DNA of 64,000 nt, taken from contig JANXBW010000009.1 of NCBI GenBank assembly GCA_025060325.1, positions 47,012-111,011 of the forward strand, read 5' to 3'. The notes beneath the pieces are model-generated. The model did not search any database and was not told where the DNA came from. It was given only the letters and a program-made list of their open reading frames with translations. Shown here piece after piece: positions 8,795 through 18,197 of the stretch (its first letter is position 1; every line of letters starts with the position of its first letter). A program made the translations under genes and the position numbers. Source of the stretch: Thermoguttaceae bacterium. GTDB taxonomy: Bacteria; Planctomycetota; Planctomycetia; Pirellulales; Thermoguttaceae.

Positions 8795-9580
8795 ATGGTT
8801 ACAGTGAGCGACGTAGTAGCTTTCATGCAGGAGGTGGCGCCTTTGGAATATGCGGCAAAAGACGACAATGTCGGCCTTTTACTGGGTGACCCGGCCGGAG
8901 AGGTAGCTCGGGTGATGACGGCACTAACGCTATCGCCTGATGTGGCGGAAGAAGCGGTGGAAGCGGGGGTGGACCTCGTAGTGGTTCATCATCCGTTTCC
9001 CTACCGGCCGGTGATGCGTGTCATTACCGCCGATCCGGTGGGCCGGCTAATCTGGAGGTTGGCCGGTGCCCGGATAGCCGTCTACTCGCCCCACACGGCT
9101 TGGGACTCAGCCCGGGGTGGAATCAACGACCAATGGGCTGAGGCGTTGGGGCTATCTAATGTTCGCCCTTTAGCGGAGCTTCGGCCGGACGGGATAAGTG
9201 CGGGGCGATGGGGCTGGCTTCCGCAGACTTGCACGCTTTCCGAGCTGGTGGAGCGGGTTAAGGCCTTCGTAAGCGCCCAACAGGTTGGACTCGTCGGGGA
9301 GCCCGATCGGATGGTTCAAAAGGTGGGCGTCGCCTGCGGAAGTGGGGCGGAGCTCCTTCCCGCAGCGATTGAAGCTGGCTGCGAGGTCCTGATCTCCGGT
9401 GAGATGAATTACCACCGGTGCCTCCAATGCAAGTCAGCCGGGCTTGGTCTCATCTTGGTAGGGCATTTTGCCAGCGAAAGATTCGCCATGGAGCACTTGG
9501 CGAAAATGATCGCCCGCCGATTCCCCCAACTCAAGGTGTGGGCAAGCACAGTTGAGAAGGACCCGATTGTCTGGTGCTGA
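8795..9580 (+). CDS. Nif3-family dinuclear metal protein (DUF34)
   Basis: A 261-residue member of the Nif3/YbgI family, toroidal hexamers with a two-metal site. Many members are annotated as GTP cyclohydrolase I type 2-like, but the true reaction is unsettled. Metal-site motifs are visible: VVVHHPF (H65, H66), YSPHTAWDSARGG (H100, D104) and VGHFASERF (H224, E228). GSGAELLPAAIEAG and ISGEMNYH are also family segments. This is the short form without the PII-like insertion seen in longer homologues. ATG 8795 is chosen over ATG 8780 because GGAGG at 8782-8786 sits 8 bases before it. Monocistronic, probably cytoplasmic. Confidence 0.93.
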   Translation: MVTVSDVVAFMQEVAPLEYAAKDDNVGLLLGDPAGEVARVMTALTLSPDVAEEAVEAGVDLVVVHHPFPYRPVMRVITADPVGRLIWRLAGARIAVYSPHTAWDSARGGINDQWAEALGLSNVRPLAELRPDGISAGRWGWLPQTCTLSELVERVKAFVSAQQVGLVGEPDRMVQKVGVACGSGAELLPAAIEAGCEVLISGEMNYHRCLQCKSAGLGLILVGHFASERFAMEHLAKMIARRFPQLKVWASTVEKDPIVWC

Positions 9581-10144
9581 ATGGCCCCTTCCGTTTGACC
9601 TAACCTCAGCTATCGCTAAATGTTAGGGCCGGCTTAATTGGTTGGTCGATCTCTCTTCGACCGCAATTTTTCCGGTGAAGCCGATTTGACTCTTGAGCGG
9701 CAAGGTGGTTGCCATGCCCGAATCGCACGTCTTCCGGCCAAAGGTCATAGCCGGGATTTCGCTGGGCCACTGGCGTCTTTGGTGTTGAGTCCGGGAGCCG
9801 CCGAGTTACGGCCGGTCCAGCCCCGCGACCGGCATAAGCCTTAGGGCGAGACTTTCGCGGCACCTTATGCTTTGTCGGCATAACCCGAAGGGAAGGCAGG
9901 CTTTTCTTCACCATTCCTAAGACATTTCCGGCCGGCAGTCTCCGATTGCTGTTTCTTTTTAGCCGATTTTTCCTTTAGGCGCGGGAAGACCGGTTATGGG
10001 GTCCCATGAGGGCCACGCCGGTCAGCCCCAGTCGCAGCGGCCTTTCCAGAGCCGGCAAGCGCCGGCGCCCTCCCACGGGGGAGTGTTCCCAATCCGTTAT
10101 CTTCGCCGAGTAGTCAAATCGCACCAGGCGGGAAGGAGACCGCA
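9581..10144. other. Gene-free spacer
   Basis: No credible gene, repeat or terminator is seen. The final bases carry the GGGAAGGAG ribosome binding site of the next gene. Confidence 0.45.
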
Positions 10145-13078
10145 ATGCGAGCGGAGGGCAAGGAACTTTTTTTGGCAACCTTTTTCTCTTTTGCCGCGGC
10201 GGCGGTGATTGGGCTGTTTTGGGCCGGGCAAGATCTGTCGCCGGAATCGTCCGTTGCTAGTAAGCGGTCCCCGGTGACCACGGCTGGCACCGGTATACGG
10301 ATCCCAGGGGGGTTGGGCGCGCCCTTGCCCCAAAGCATCCCAAGCCCACCCGAGGCAACCATCGCCCTTCCTCCTGCCCCGCCATCTTGGTTGGGCTGGA
10401 CCCACGGCGGTTCACCTTGGGCTTCGTCGCCATCGACCGACCCCGGATTGGAGGGGAACGCCACTGTTTCCGGACGGGGCGATCACCCTCCGGAACCTGA
10501 AGGCCGGCCACCGGAATGGTCCTTTGCCAGCGCCAACCCAACCCAGGATGAGCGGAACGACTCGAGTATTGCGTCGGGACCAAGCCCCGGTTTTTCGGCC
10601 GATCCAGAGCCGCTTGCCGCCGAAACCGGTGCTCCCGGACCTACCGCCGGGATGGCACCGGAAGGTGCCTGCGCCGACAGCGATTTTTGCCGGTTGCCAG
10701 AATTGGCCGGCGAAACCTCTGCCTCCGGGGCGTCTTCGGCGACTTCGGAAAGTCAGAGTGCGGAGTTGGCAACGAACTCACCGGCCGTTGCGTTGGACGA
10801 GCAAGCACCCTCCGAAGGGGCACTCAACGTAGCGGACAACGCGCCCTTATCAAATGCCGACGAGGTAACCGCGGATAATTTTTCCCCCGCCCAAGCGGAC
10901 CAGCCGCCACTTGGCGCAGGGCTTCAAGCACGGCCGACTTCCCAAGGCACCGCCCAGGGGGGTGAATCTGGCAGCGTCGGGGGCCAGACGACAGAGGAAT
11001 CTCCCTCTTCGCCGGCCGTGAAGGAGCCTCCTTCTTGTGCTGAACCTTGCCCGCCCTGCCGCTGTGGATGTTGGCCGCGGTGTCGACGGATCTGCGTTCC
11101 CCGACCCGGCTGGGTGCCCCCTTGTGGATTTTTTCCCTACCTGCGGCGGCTACTTGACTGCGCCCAAACAGCCCCGCTTGCCGAGGGGATGTCCGAGCGA
11201 ATGGCGGAGCTTGCCAACTCGCTGGCTGCTCTTTTTCGAGATGTACGCGGGGACGCCTTAGTGGGGGGCGCGGGCTTTCAGTTGGAAGCCGTTCCTGCCG
11301 TGGGAAATGGCAGCGTTCGCCGTTCCTGGCAAGCCCAAGGGGAGACCCCCGATTTTTTTCGTTTACGGCAAAGTGGGAGCGGTGGACCCTCCCGGGAGCT
11401 TGGGCCGTCTCAATCGGGTGATGACTTAGCGGTCCCGTCACCGGACCAAGCGGAAGCTGTTCGGCGTCGGGCCGGTGAGATGCTAGCGGAACTTGAGGCC
11501 CTTCGTCAACGGCTTATCGTTCTGGGCGATAGCACTGAAAATCCGCAAGATGGGGCGATGATGCGCCGGGCGGCCCACGCGTTGGCCCGTCGCTTACCTG
11601 TGTGGCAGGAGGTTGTTGCCGGCCGCCCTTTTGCCCTGGAAATCGCCGAGGCCATCGAGCAGTATGAAGCCGCAGGTTCACCGCACGAAGGCACCCGGCT
11701 GGCCCGGCTCATCGAGACACGTGCCCGAACGCTAGGTGAGGACCAAGTCCATCGTCAACTGGAGGACTACTTTCGCAACGGCAACATTCGTTGGGAAGTA
11801 AGTGAGACACTCCTTAACCGCTGGGCTAAACCACAACCTGTACGCACGCACCGTATTCGCGACTATATATTGGGCCGACCGGTTTTCGGCGAAAGCGAAA
11901 CAGTCTCGCAGGTGCGGTTTGCTTTGGTGCCGGATCCTCACCGGCTGCGGTGTCGGTTGGTGGTCACGGGACAAATCCGCGGCCTCACACAGTCGCTAGC
12001 CGGACCGGCTACGTTTTTCGACCGCACGTACGGCAACTTTGTCGGCTGGAAGGAGATCGAGCTAACCGAGCGGGGACTTCAAATCGGCGCGCCCCAGGTG
12101 CGGGCAAACCAGCGGGTGGAACTGCGTGGACTAAAGACCGATTTTGACGGCATCCCGCTTCTTGGGGCGATTGCTCACGAAATTGCCTTGGCCCAGCGGG
12201 AGCGGTCAATGCCGGAAGCGACTGCAGAGGCCCGGCAAAAGCTCATCGCGAGGATCACCCAGCAATTCGAGGCAGAGGCCTCCCCTCGCTTGGCGCGACT
12301 TGAAGAGCTGGTCGAGCGGCGATTGCTCCGGCCGGCTAACCGCCTAGGTCTTCAACCGGCCATTGTCCAAGCGTCAACATTAGAAGACCGTCTTGTAGCC
12401 CGCTGGCGAGTAGCAGCGTTTGACCAGCTTGGGGCAAATACCCCAAGGCCGCGTTTGCCGGCCGAAGCCATGGCCAGCTTTCAGATCCATCAGTCGGCCG
12501 TCAACAACGTGCTTGCGCGGCTTCAGCTTGCCGGCAGGACGTTTACGCCAGCTGAACTTCAGAGCCAACTGGCCGAGCTTCTCGATTGGCCGGAGCTCGT
12601 CGGCTGCGAATCCTCCCGCGAGGATGTTGTCATCTCCTTTGCCCCGGCTGATCCGGTTATGGTGCACTTTCAGGAAGGGCGAGTGACAATCGAGCTTCAG
12701 GTCGCCCGGCTGGAAAAGCAGCCTCACGTCTGGGAGAACTTCCGGGTGCGGGTAAGCTACCGTCCTGAGACTGTGGACGGACAACCGGCGTTCGTCCGGG
12801 ACGGCGTGGTCAGTCTCTCGGGCGAGAGCCTTTCCCTCAAAGACCAGCTTGCCCTACGGGGAATTTTTAGCAAGCGCTTTTCGAAGGAAAAAACCTGGCC
12901 GATTTTGCCAAAACTGTTTCGGGAAAGCCCGGAATTCGCGGATGTCCGGCTGTGCCACCTGGTTCTTGAGGACGGGTGGTTTAGCTGGGCGGTGGCGGCT
13001 AGCGAGCAACGGCCGGACCAGGACCGGCGAGCTTCATCCGAGCGAATAGCGTCCGCGGAAGCCTGCCGGAGCCGTTGA
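10145..13078 (+). CDS. Large membrane-anchored modular protein, unknown function
   Basis: A 977-residue protein I do not recognise by name. GGGAAGGAG precedes the ATG. One N-terminal membrane segment (about 6-27, LFLATFFSFAAAAVIGLFWAG) anchors it, and the lack of a clear cleavage site suggests it stays attached. Residues 30-295 are a Pro/Ser/Ala/Glu-rich, probably disordered linker. A cysteine cluster (about 297-326, with CPPCRCGCWPRC) follows, then a helical part. From about residue 560 there is a long folded C-terminal module with strands such as RFALVPDPHRLRCRLVVTG. The architecture suggests a periplasmic domain held away from the inner membrane. Proteins of this kind are common in planctomycetes as hypotheticals. 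Both sides are gene-free, so context gives no function. Confidence 0.8.
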   Translation: MRAEGKELFLATFFSFAAAAVIGLFWAGQDLSPESSVASKRSPVTTAGTGIRIPGGLGAPLPQSIPSPPEATIALPPAPPSWLGWTHGGSPWASSPSTDPGLEGNATVSGRGDHPPEPEGRPPEWSFASANPTQDERNDSSIASGPSPGFSADPEPLAAETGAPGPTAGMAPEGACADSDFCRLPELAGETSASGASSATSESQSAELATNSPAVALDEQAPSEGALNVADNAPLSNADEVTADNFSPAQADQPPLGAGLQARPTSQGTAQGGESGSVGGQTTEESPSSPAVKEPPSCAEPCPPCRCGCWPRCRRICVPRPGWVPPCGFFPYLRRLLDCAQTAPLAEGMSERMAELANSLAALFRDVRGDALVGGAGFQLEAVPAVGNGSVRRSWQAQGETPDFFRLRQSGSGGPSRELGPSQSGDDLAVPSPDQAEAVRRRAGEMLAELEALRQRLIVLGDSTENPQDGAMMRRAAHALARRLPVWQEVVAGRPFALEIAEAIEQYEAAGSPHEGTRLARLIETRARTLGEDQVHRQLEDYFRNGNIRWEVSETLLNRWAKPQPVRTHRIRDYILGRPVFGESETVSQVRFALVPDPHRLRCRLVVTGQIRGLTQSLAGPATFFDRTYGNFVGWKEIELTERGLQIGAPQVRANQRVELRGLKTDFDGIPLLGAIAHEIALAQRERSMPEATAEARQKLIARITQQFEAEASPRLARLEELVERRLLRPANRLGLQPAIVQASTLEDRLVARWRVAAFDQLGANTPRPRLPAEAMASFQIHQSAVNNVLARLQLAGRTFTPAELQSQLAELLDWPELVGCESSREDVVISFAPADPVMVHFQEGRVTIELQVARLEKQPHVWENFRVRVSYRPETVDGQPAFVRDGVVSLSGESLSLKDQLALRGIFSKRFSKEKTWPILPKLFRESPEFADVRLCHLVLEDGWFSWAVAASEQRPDQDRRASSERIASAEACRSR

Positions 13079-14210
13079 TCGGGTGTGTTAACCGTCCCCG
13101 CGTCGGCTAGAGGCTCTCAGCTCAAGCTCATCCAATTTGTTGGCCAACATTGAATTTGCGCCGTTCTTCCGCGCGGGGATTGGGCGGACTTAACTGTGAG
13201 GATTACGGATGCTTCGGATCCCGCGTTTTTCGCGCTGGGTGGGTTATCGCGTGATCTGCGAGGGGTGATTTCACCCGGGCTGGGCGCCTCTTCCCCCGGC
13301 ATTCGATTTGCTTGTTCCCCAAGTGCCCCAAAACTGAAGTTCGTTGGGGGACGAGGCCACCTACGGGAATCTTTGGGCTTCATACCTGGCTTTTTCGAAG
13401 GAGTTTAGGAAGCTTTTCTCGTGATTGATTTGCCCGCCGGAGGCGGAAGACTGTCCGGCGTTGGTATCCGAGTTTAGAAGCAAAATCCCAACAAGGCTCG
13501 CGCTCGGTGCGGATTTGGGCCTTTCTGCCAACGGCGTGAGGCCACTGCGGCGGTGATAACGGAATTTTGTGCTGTGGCGGTGTTATATAAGTGGGCCTAA
13601 CTGTAAGGTTTACTTGTTGCTTATGTATTTTTCCCGAGGACGGGAGGGGTCTTCCCGCTGCCTTGGGCCAGTTAGCATCGGCGAAGCTGGCTTCGCTGGG
13701 GGCATTCCGGGCCGACGGGCGCTGAAGGGACCTCCTTTTTCTTTGAAGCCTTCCCGGTCTGAGATTTCGGGGCCTAGAACCGCCCCAATTCGGCAGGAAG
13801 GCAGTCGGGGTAATTCAGGAGGGGTCGGACGGGTTGTCAGATTCGGACCCCAGCCCGGATAATAGGATCCATACCCGGTGTAGGGAAGCTGCATCGCTGG
13901 ACAAGTTTTTTGCCGGATTGGTCAGTTGCAAGCTGTGGAGGTAATTTAGCCGATTGGCCGCCCCGGCGGTGGCGCTCCAGAATCCCCTGCGTATGTGCGG
14001 AAAGAAAAAGCCTAGGTCTGCTACCGATCCGGTTCCTTCGGATTTGCGAACTTGCGAAAGGGGATAGGACTGGGGCGAAGGATCTTCGGATTTGGCCTCG
14101 GCCGGCTTCGGTATGTCCGGATAGCGATCAGCACCCAGGATTAGTCGGTCCAGCCGGGAGAGAAACCCGGCTGCCCAACAGAGACCGATTTATTAGCTGA
14201 GGAGTGATAA
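13079..14210. other. Long gene-free region before rpsR
   Basis: About 1.1 kb with no convincing gene. A minus-strand frame at 13610-13894 begins with a Gly/Tyr-rich stretch but has no ribosome binding site. The rpsR promoter should lie near the 3' end. Confidence 0.45.
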
Positions 14211-14498
14211 ATGGCGAAGTCGACCGCACTTGAACAGATTCGTCTTAGTCGGAAGCGCGCTCGTCTGCGGGCTCGGGCAAGGAAGAAAGACCCCCTGTTC
14301 CGCGGGGGCGTTCGGCCGCGTCCAATTTACATCGACTATAAGGACGTAGACTTCCTCAAGCGCTTTATTAACCGGCAGTTTAAGATCATTGGCCGGCGAA
14401 AAACGGGCTGTCACGCTGTGACCCAGCACGCGATTGCCCGGGCGATCAAGCGTGCCCGGATCATGGCGCTTTTGCCGTTTGTGCCTGAGTACACTTGA
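14211..14498 (+). CDS. rpsR: 30S ribosomal protein bS18
   Basis: A 95-residue bS18, which binds the 30S platform with bS6. The body matches the family: a basic N-terminal tail, then [26 protein letters not shown], and the terminal helix [28 protein letters not shown] precedes the ATG. Length suits bS18 with a longer basic N-terminal extension ([16 protein letters not shown]). In many bacteria it is next to rpsF and rplI; here neither is adjacent, so it is a detached ribosomal gene. Confidence 0.96.
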   Translation: MAKSTALEQIRLSRKRARLRARARKKDPLFRGGVRPRPIYIDYKDVDFLKRFINRQFKIIGRRKTGCHAVTQHAIARAIKRARIMALLPFVPEYT

Positions 14499-14658
14499 TT
14501 CTTGCCGGCCCCTTTGCGGGGATCTTTGCCGGGAGTTACTGAGCAGTTTCGCTATTCCTAGCAGTTTCTGTGGCCGGGCCGAGGTTGACTATGCCCTTCA
14601 AGGCCGAAGGGTGGTTCTGCGCGCCTAAGCTCGGTGATTGTCTGCCCGGCGCAGATGG

Positions 14659-17619
14659 CTAAGGCGCTGCGGCGGTGACCTTCCCCCCAATAGGCCGAAG
14701 CTCCGGATTTCGGGGCGGAGTGCGGAAATCCACCAGCCGCCGCTTGGGTGCCGGGCCAAATGGATCGATCATTCGGGCGACTGTTACGCGGAGCCTCCAA
14801 AAGTCTTGAGGGCGAAGCTGGCCGAAGGATCCGCGACCGGCGTCTTCCGCATCGGTCGTCTCCGTGGCTTCCCAGCGAGCTGGCAATTCAAGCTCTCGCC
14901 GGACCATCGCTCCTACTGCCCACCGCGGCTGGCCCAATACCTCCGAAAGAAGCGTCAGATACTCCGCATCCTGTTGTCCCCGTCTGAAAGCTTTCAAGCG
15001 GATGGATGCTACCGGTCCTTTCTGTCCGACTGCTTCACCGGGGTAAAACAGGGCAAGGGGATCGTCCTGAAGCCACGATTCCGCCCGGCCGATCGTTTGC
15101 CAAGGTATCACCCCGTCGCTTCCCAGCGTCCACGAGTCCCAGCACCAGGCCACCGGCTGGACATTACTTTCCCGCACGGCGTTGGCGGTCCCATAGTCAA
15201 GCACAATGTGACCGAGGGCCTGCTTCCTATCAAAGACGAGGCGCTGGTACCGACGGAACACCCCGCCGTTGACCACGTTGTAATCAAGCACATGATCCAG
15301 GGCATTTCGCTGCCATTGGGGTCGAGAGATATCGCAGCGGAACACCAGGCGCGCTCGGCATTCACCGGTAGGAAACGCGCGCCGCAAGCCCTCGTGGAAA
15401 GCCTCTCCAAAAAAGCGAAGTGCCCAGAAATCTTGGAAGTGGGCCGGTTCATCTAACAGCCAGGGAGAGGATCCGCGTGACCAGCCGGACCGCTTGTAAT
15501 CCACCTTGTTATTCAAATAGCACTGGAAGATGGTGTCATACCAACGGCGCTCTTCGATATGCCGGGCAAATTGTTGACAAACTTCCACGAACGCTCGGCG
15601 GTACTCGGCTGTGAATGCCTCGTCGGCCCAGTAGCTGCCGTTGTAATGAGGATCGATCGGTGTAGGCCAATTCTCATGAAGGGGGAGGTAGAAAACTTCT
15701 ACCGGTACACCTCTGCGCGGTAGGTCCGCAAATGCCGAGCCGTCAAGGAGAGGCCCAAAGCGTTTATCCCACTCCCGCCAGTCCAGTGTCCGGCCATCCC
15801 ATTCGGGGGCGCATCCCGGGGCAACGCTCCCCCGCTGGGAGTAAGGCAAACGGTTAAGCACCGTGCGGTGCTCGTGAGCCAGCCGGTAATAATCGCGCTC
15901 ATTTTGGGGCAGACCGTAGCAGTTCATTTCCGGCAGAAAGCTCAGGAAATCCGCCAAGGTGAAATTCCACACAGTTAGGAGAAGATCAAGGCGAAGGACT
16001 TCGCTCCCGGTGCGCAGCGCCAGCTCCCCGCGGTGAAGACCCGGCGGTATTTGATGAGGCACATAAAGTTCACAGAGCATCGTGCTAATCTTGGCCGGAA
16101 AAGCCCCGGGTTTATTTCCCTGGTTGGTGATAGGAAAGTCAACAGGCCCGGAAAGAGGGACGACCGGATCACCGAGCGGACCTTCCTTTGTGTTGACAAG
16201 CCAAAGCTGCCCAAACCGACTGCGTACGCCCCGGGCTTGATCTGAAAAGTTGAGCGTCGGTCGCACGCCCCGTACCTCGCCAAAGACGATAATTTGGAAG
16301 GCGACGAATTCGTTGCGAGCAGCCTGGAGGGCAATGACCCTACGCTTAGCATCCCATAAGTGATTTCGCAGGAGATAGGCGGGCTCCTGCGGCGGAATCA
16401 TTTGTCCGGTAAGCGGATGAATCTTGTCTTGCTCGTCCACGACGGCGATTCGTGCCCGGCCTAGAGTAGGAAGTTGGGGGAGGACCTGGGAAAAGTCCGG
16501 TTCGGAAGGAGGTTCTTGACCTTTGCGCAGCGGGGGCGTGATCGGCCCGCCGCCCTCGGCCTCAGTGGCAAACGGTTTAAGCTCAGGCCATTTGTAATTA
16601 GATACGCGCAACTTCACCGAAGCAGGCTGGCTTTGGTTGCCGGCGGCATCCACAGCAACGAGCGACAGCTCCACAGTCCCGCCCGGCGGTAATTGGAGAT
16701 CCCTTAACCGCACGCGGAGCCGGGTCCCCGGCCGATTGGCAAGGGGCACAAGGTACTGTGGCACCGGGTGGTTGTCGACAAAAGCCAAAAAGCCCAAGGT
16801 TCGACCCGGCGGGGGATCTTCCGGCACTTGCCACTGGACAATAGCTTCACCCGGGGGAAGGACTTCGTCCACTTGCTGAAGCTCCTGCGGAGGTGGTGGC
16901 GGCACCTTATCCTCTGCCCCTAGCTTGATGACAAAATACGGGGTGCTGTCCGCCGGTCCATTCCGGGAATAAACGTATCGGTTCGGGAACGGTCGCAGCT
17001 CGAATCGTTCTCCGTCCCGGCGCCATTCTGTGCCCGTGTCGTCAAACACAAGAAAGCCGTGGCTGAGGCCGGCCACTCGTGTAGCTACAACCAAAGGATC
17101 AACAGGGACAACCTGCCAACCGGCCGGATCGGGCTCAGAAGCGTCGGCCATCGCCCAGCGGCTTCCGCCCAGGCCAAGGACCACAGCCGACAAATCGCTC
17201 CCCGGATAGGCCCAGGGTAGATCCGGATATTGCCGCCAGGCAAAACAGGAGCTGCCTTTTTCTGGCTGGTAGTGGGGCGAAGTGCCTTCCACCCACGGGA
17301 CGGAAATGGAGCTAACCGTCACCCGGTGCAGACGCTCCGACCCGGCCAACCGCAAATGAAGCCAAGCAGCCTCGACTATGCGTCCGCGAATTTTGTCAAC
17401 GTCTATGTCGACAATTGCCATCTCCTGATAGGATTTGAGCTTTAGTCGTGGTGCAGCCCCGAGGTTGCAGTCCACCTCTTTCCCGAACGAGGACACCCAC
17501 GTGTCCCGGACCACGGGGAGTCGAACCTCTTCGGGCAGGGCCTGCCTGATAAAACCAAGCCACAAACTAGCAGCAAGGGCGGAAAGGATTAGCAAGGTTT
17601 GTCGAACACACCTAGCCAT
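14659..17619 (-). CDS. Exported DUF4091 / GH123-like protein with CBM-type module
   Basis: A 986-residue secreted protein. ATG 17619 starts a signal peptide (TLLILSALAASLWLGF, then the QALPEE region), with AAAGGA upstream; the open frame extends to 17652. The first module (about 30-170) resembles DNRLRE/CBM96-type beta-sandwiches (DTWVSSFGKE, LGAAPRLKLKS). A fibronectin-like module (about 260-345) follows, ending in a linker. The C-terminal half looks like the DUF4091 / GH123-related fold; its end carries the hallmark RLKAFRRGQQDAEYL. Such proteins are thought to act on polysaccharides, but activity is not shown. Catalytic residues were not assigned. It is single, convergent with rpsR. Confidence 0.8.
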   Translation of the reverse strand: MARCVRQTLLILSALAASLWLGFIRQALPEEVRLPVVRDTWVSSFGKEVDCNLGAAPRLKLKSYQEMAIVDIDVDKIRGRIVEAAWLHLRLAGSERLHRVTVSSISVPWVEGTSPHYQPEKGSSCFAWRQYPDLPWAYPGSDLSAVVLGLGGSRWAMADASEPDPAGWQVVPVDPLVVATRVAGLSHGFLVFDDTGTEWRRDGERFELRPFPNRYVYSRNGPADSTPYFVIKLGAEDKVPPPPPQELQQVDEVLPPGEAIVQWQVPEDPPPGRTLGFLAFVDNHPVPQYLVPLANRPGTRLRVRLRDLQLPPGGTVELSLVAVDAAGNQSQPASVKLRVSNYKWPELKPFATEAEGGGPITPPLRKGQEPPSEPDFSQVLPQLPTLGRARIAVVDEQDKIHPLTGQMIPPQEPAYLLRNHLWDAKRRVIALQAARNEFVAFQIIVFGEVRGVRPTLNFSDQARGVRSRFGQLWLVNTKEGPLGDPVVPLSGPVDFPITNQGNKPGAFPAKISTMLCELYVPHQIPPGLHRGELALRTGSEVLRLDLLLTVWNFTLADFLSFLPEMNCYGLPQNERDYYRLAHEHRTVLNRLPYSQRGSVAPGCAPEWDGRTLDWREWDKRFGPLLDGSAFADLPRRGVPVEVFYLPLHENWPTPIDPHYNGSYWADEAFTAEYRRAFVEVCQQFARHIEERRWYDTIFQCYLNNKVDYKRSGWSRGSSPWLLDEPAHFQDFWALRFFGEAFHEGLRRAFPTGECRARLVFRCDISRPQWQRNALDHVLDYNVVNGGVFRRYQRLVFDRKQALGHIVLDYGTANAVRESNVQPVAWCWDSWTLGSDGVIPWQTIGRAESWLQDDPLALFYPGEAVGQKGPVASIRLKAFRRGQQDAEYLTLLSEVLGQPRWAVGAMVRRELELPARWEATETTDAEDAGRGSFGQLRPQDFWRLRVTVARMIDPFGPAPKRRLVDFRTPPRNPELRPIGGKVTAAAP

Positions 17620-18197
17620 AGGAGTTGGTCCTTTCCGGCATAAAGTAAACATGCAATCGCTTTCTGTAAACTTGCCGATTTGTCAACAGACGGATTTATT
17701 GTGCCTCGCAAAAGAATTTGTTTCCAGGACTTAGGCCCCGTGGCCAGTTTTGCGGCCGGGCCCAAAAAGGTTGCCCACTCGAGCTCGGTGGTTATGGCGA
17801 CGTAGTTGCGGAGCAAACTCGGCACTAACTTCCTTCGGGAGCTTTTTCTCGTCTTGCCACAAAGGGCACCACCACAGGACTATTGTGGCGATTGAGCGAT
17901 CGGGAAGCTAGAGCGAAGAGGACTTCCCCCGGGCTAGGAGACTGCCCGTGCCCTAGCGAAAGTCCCAAAGCAAGCCTGGCGGGGCAAAGGAAAAGAGGGC
18001 AAGAAACTTAAGTGGTACTCCTCGCCCTTATCAAAGCTGTGGAGAAACCCGGCGGTGCGAATCGACCGGCTTGGAAGGGCGGCAGCTTCTTGCGTTCACC
18101 CTTTGTTTGCGAGATGCTCGCGGAGCACCAGGTTGGTAGGGCAGTTTATCTCGCGGGCCGGAACCGTTTCTACTTTTTTCCCAGCTGTTGACAAAGA
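17620..18197. other. Gene-free spacer
   Basis: This lies between two minus-strand genes. No credible frame, repeat or strong terminator is seen. An AT-rich patch at about 17635-17720 upstream of the DUF4091-type gene may hold its promoter. Confidence 0.45.

Noticed and set aside
13610-13894. Minus-strand frame starting with a Gly/Tyr-rich stretch
   Set aside because: No ribosome binding site and no sign of conserved structure; could be a small gene but cannot be supported.
14638-15456. Plus-strand frame of 272 codons
   Set aside because: Lies wholly antisense to the well-supported DUF4091-type gene.
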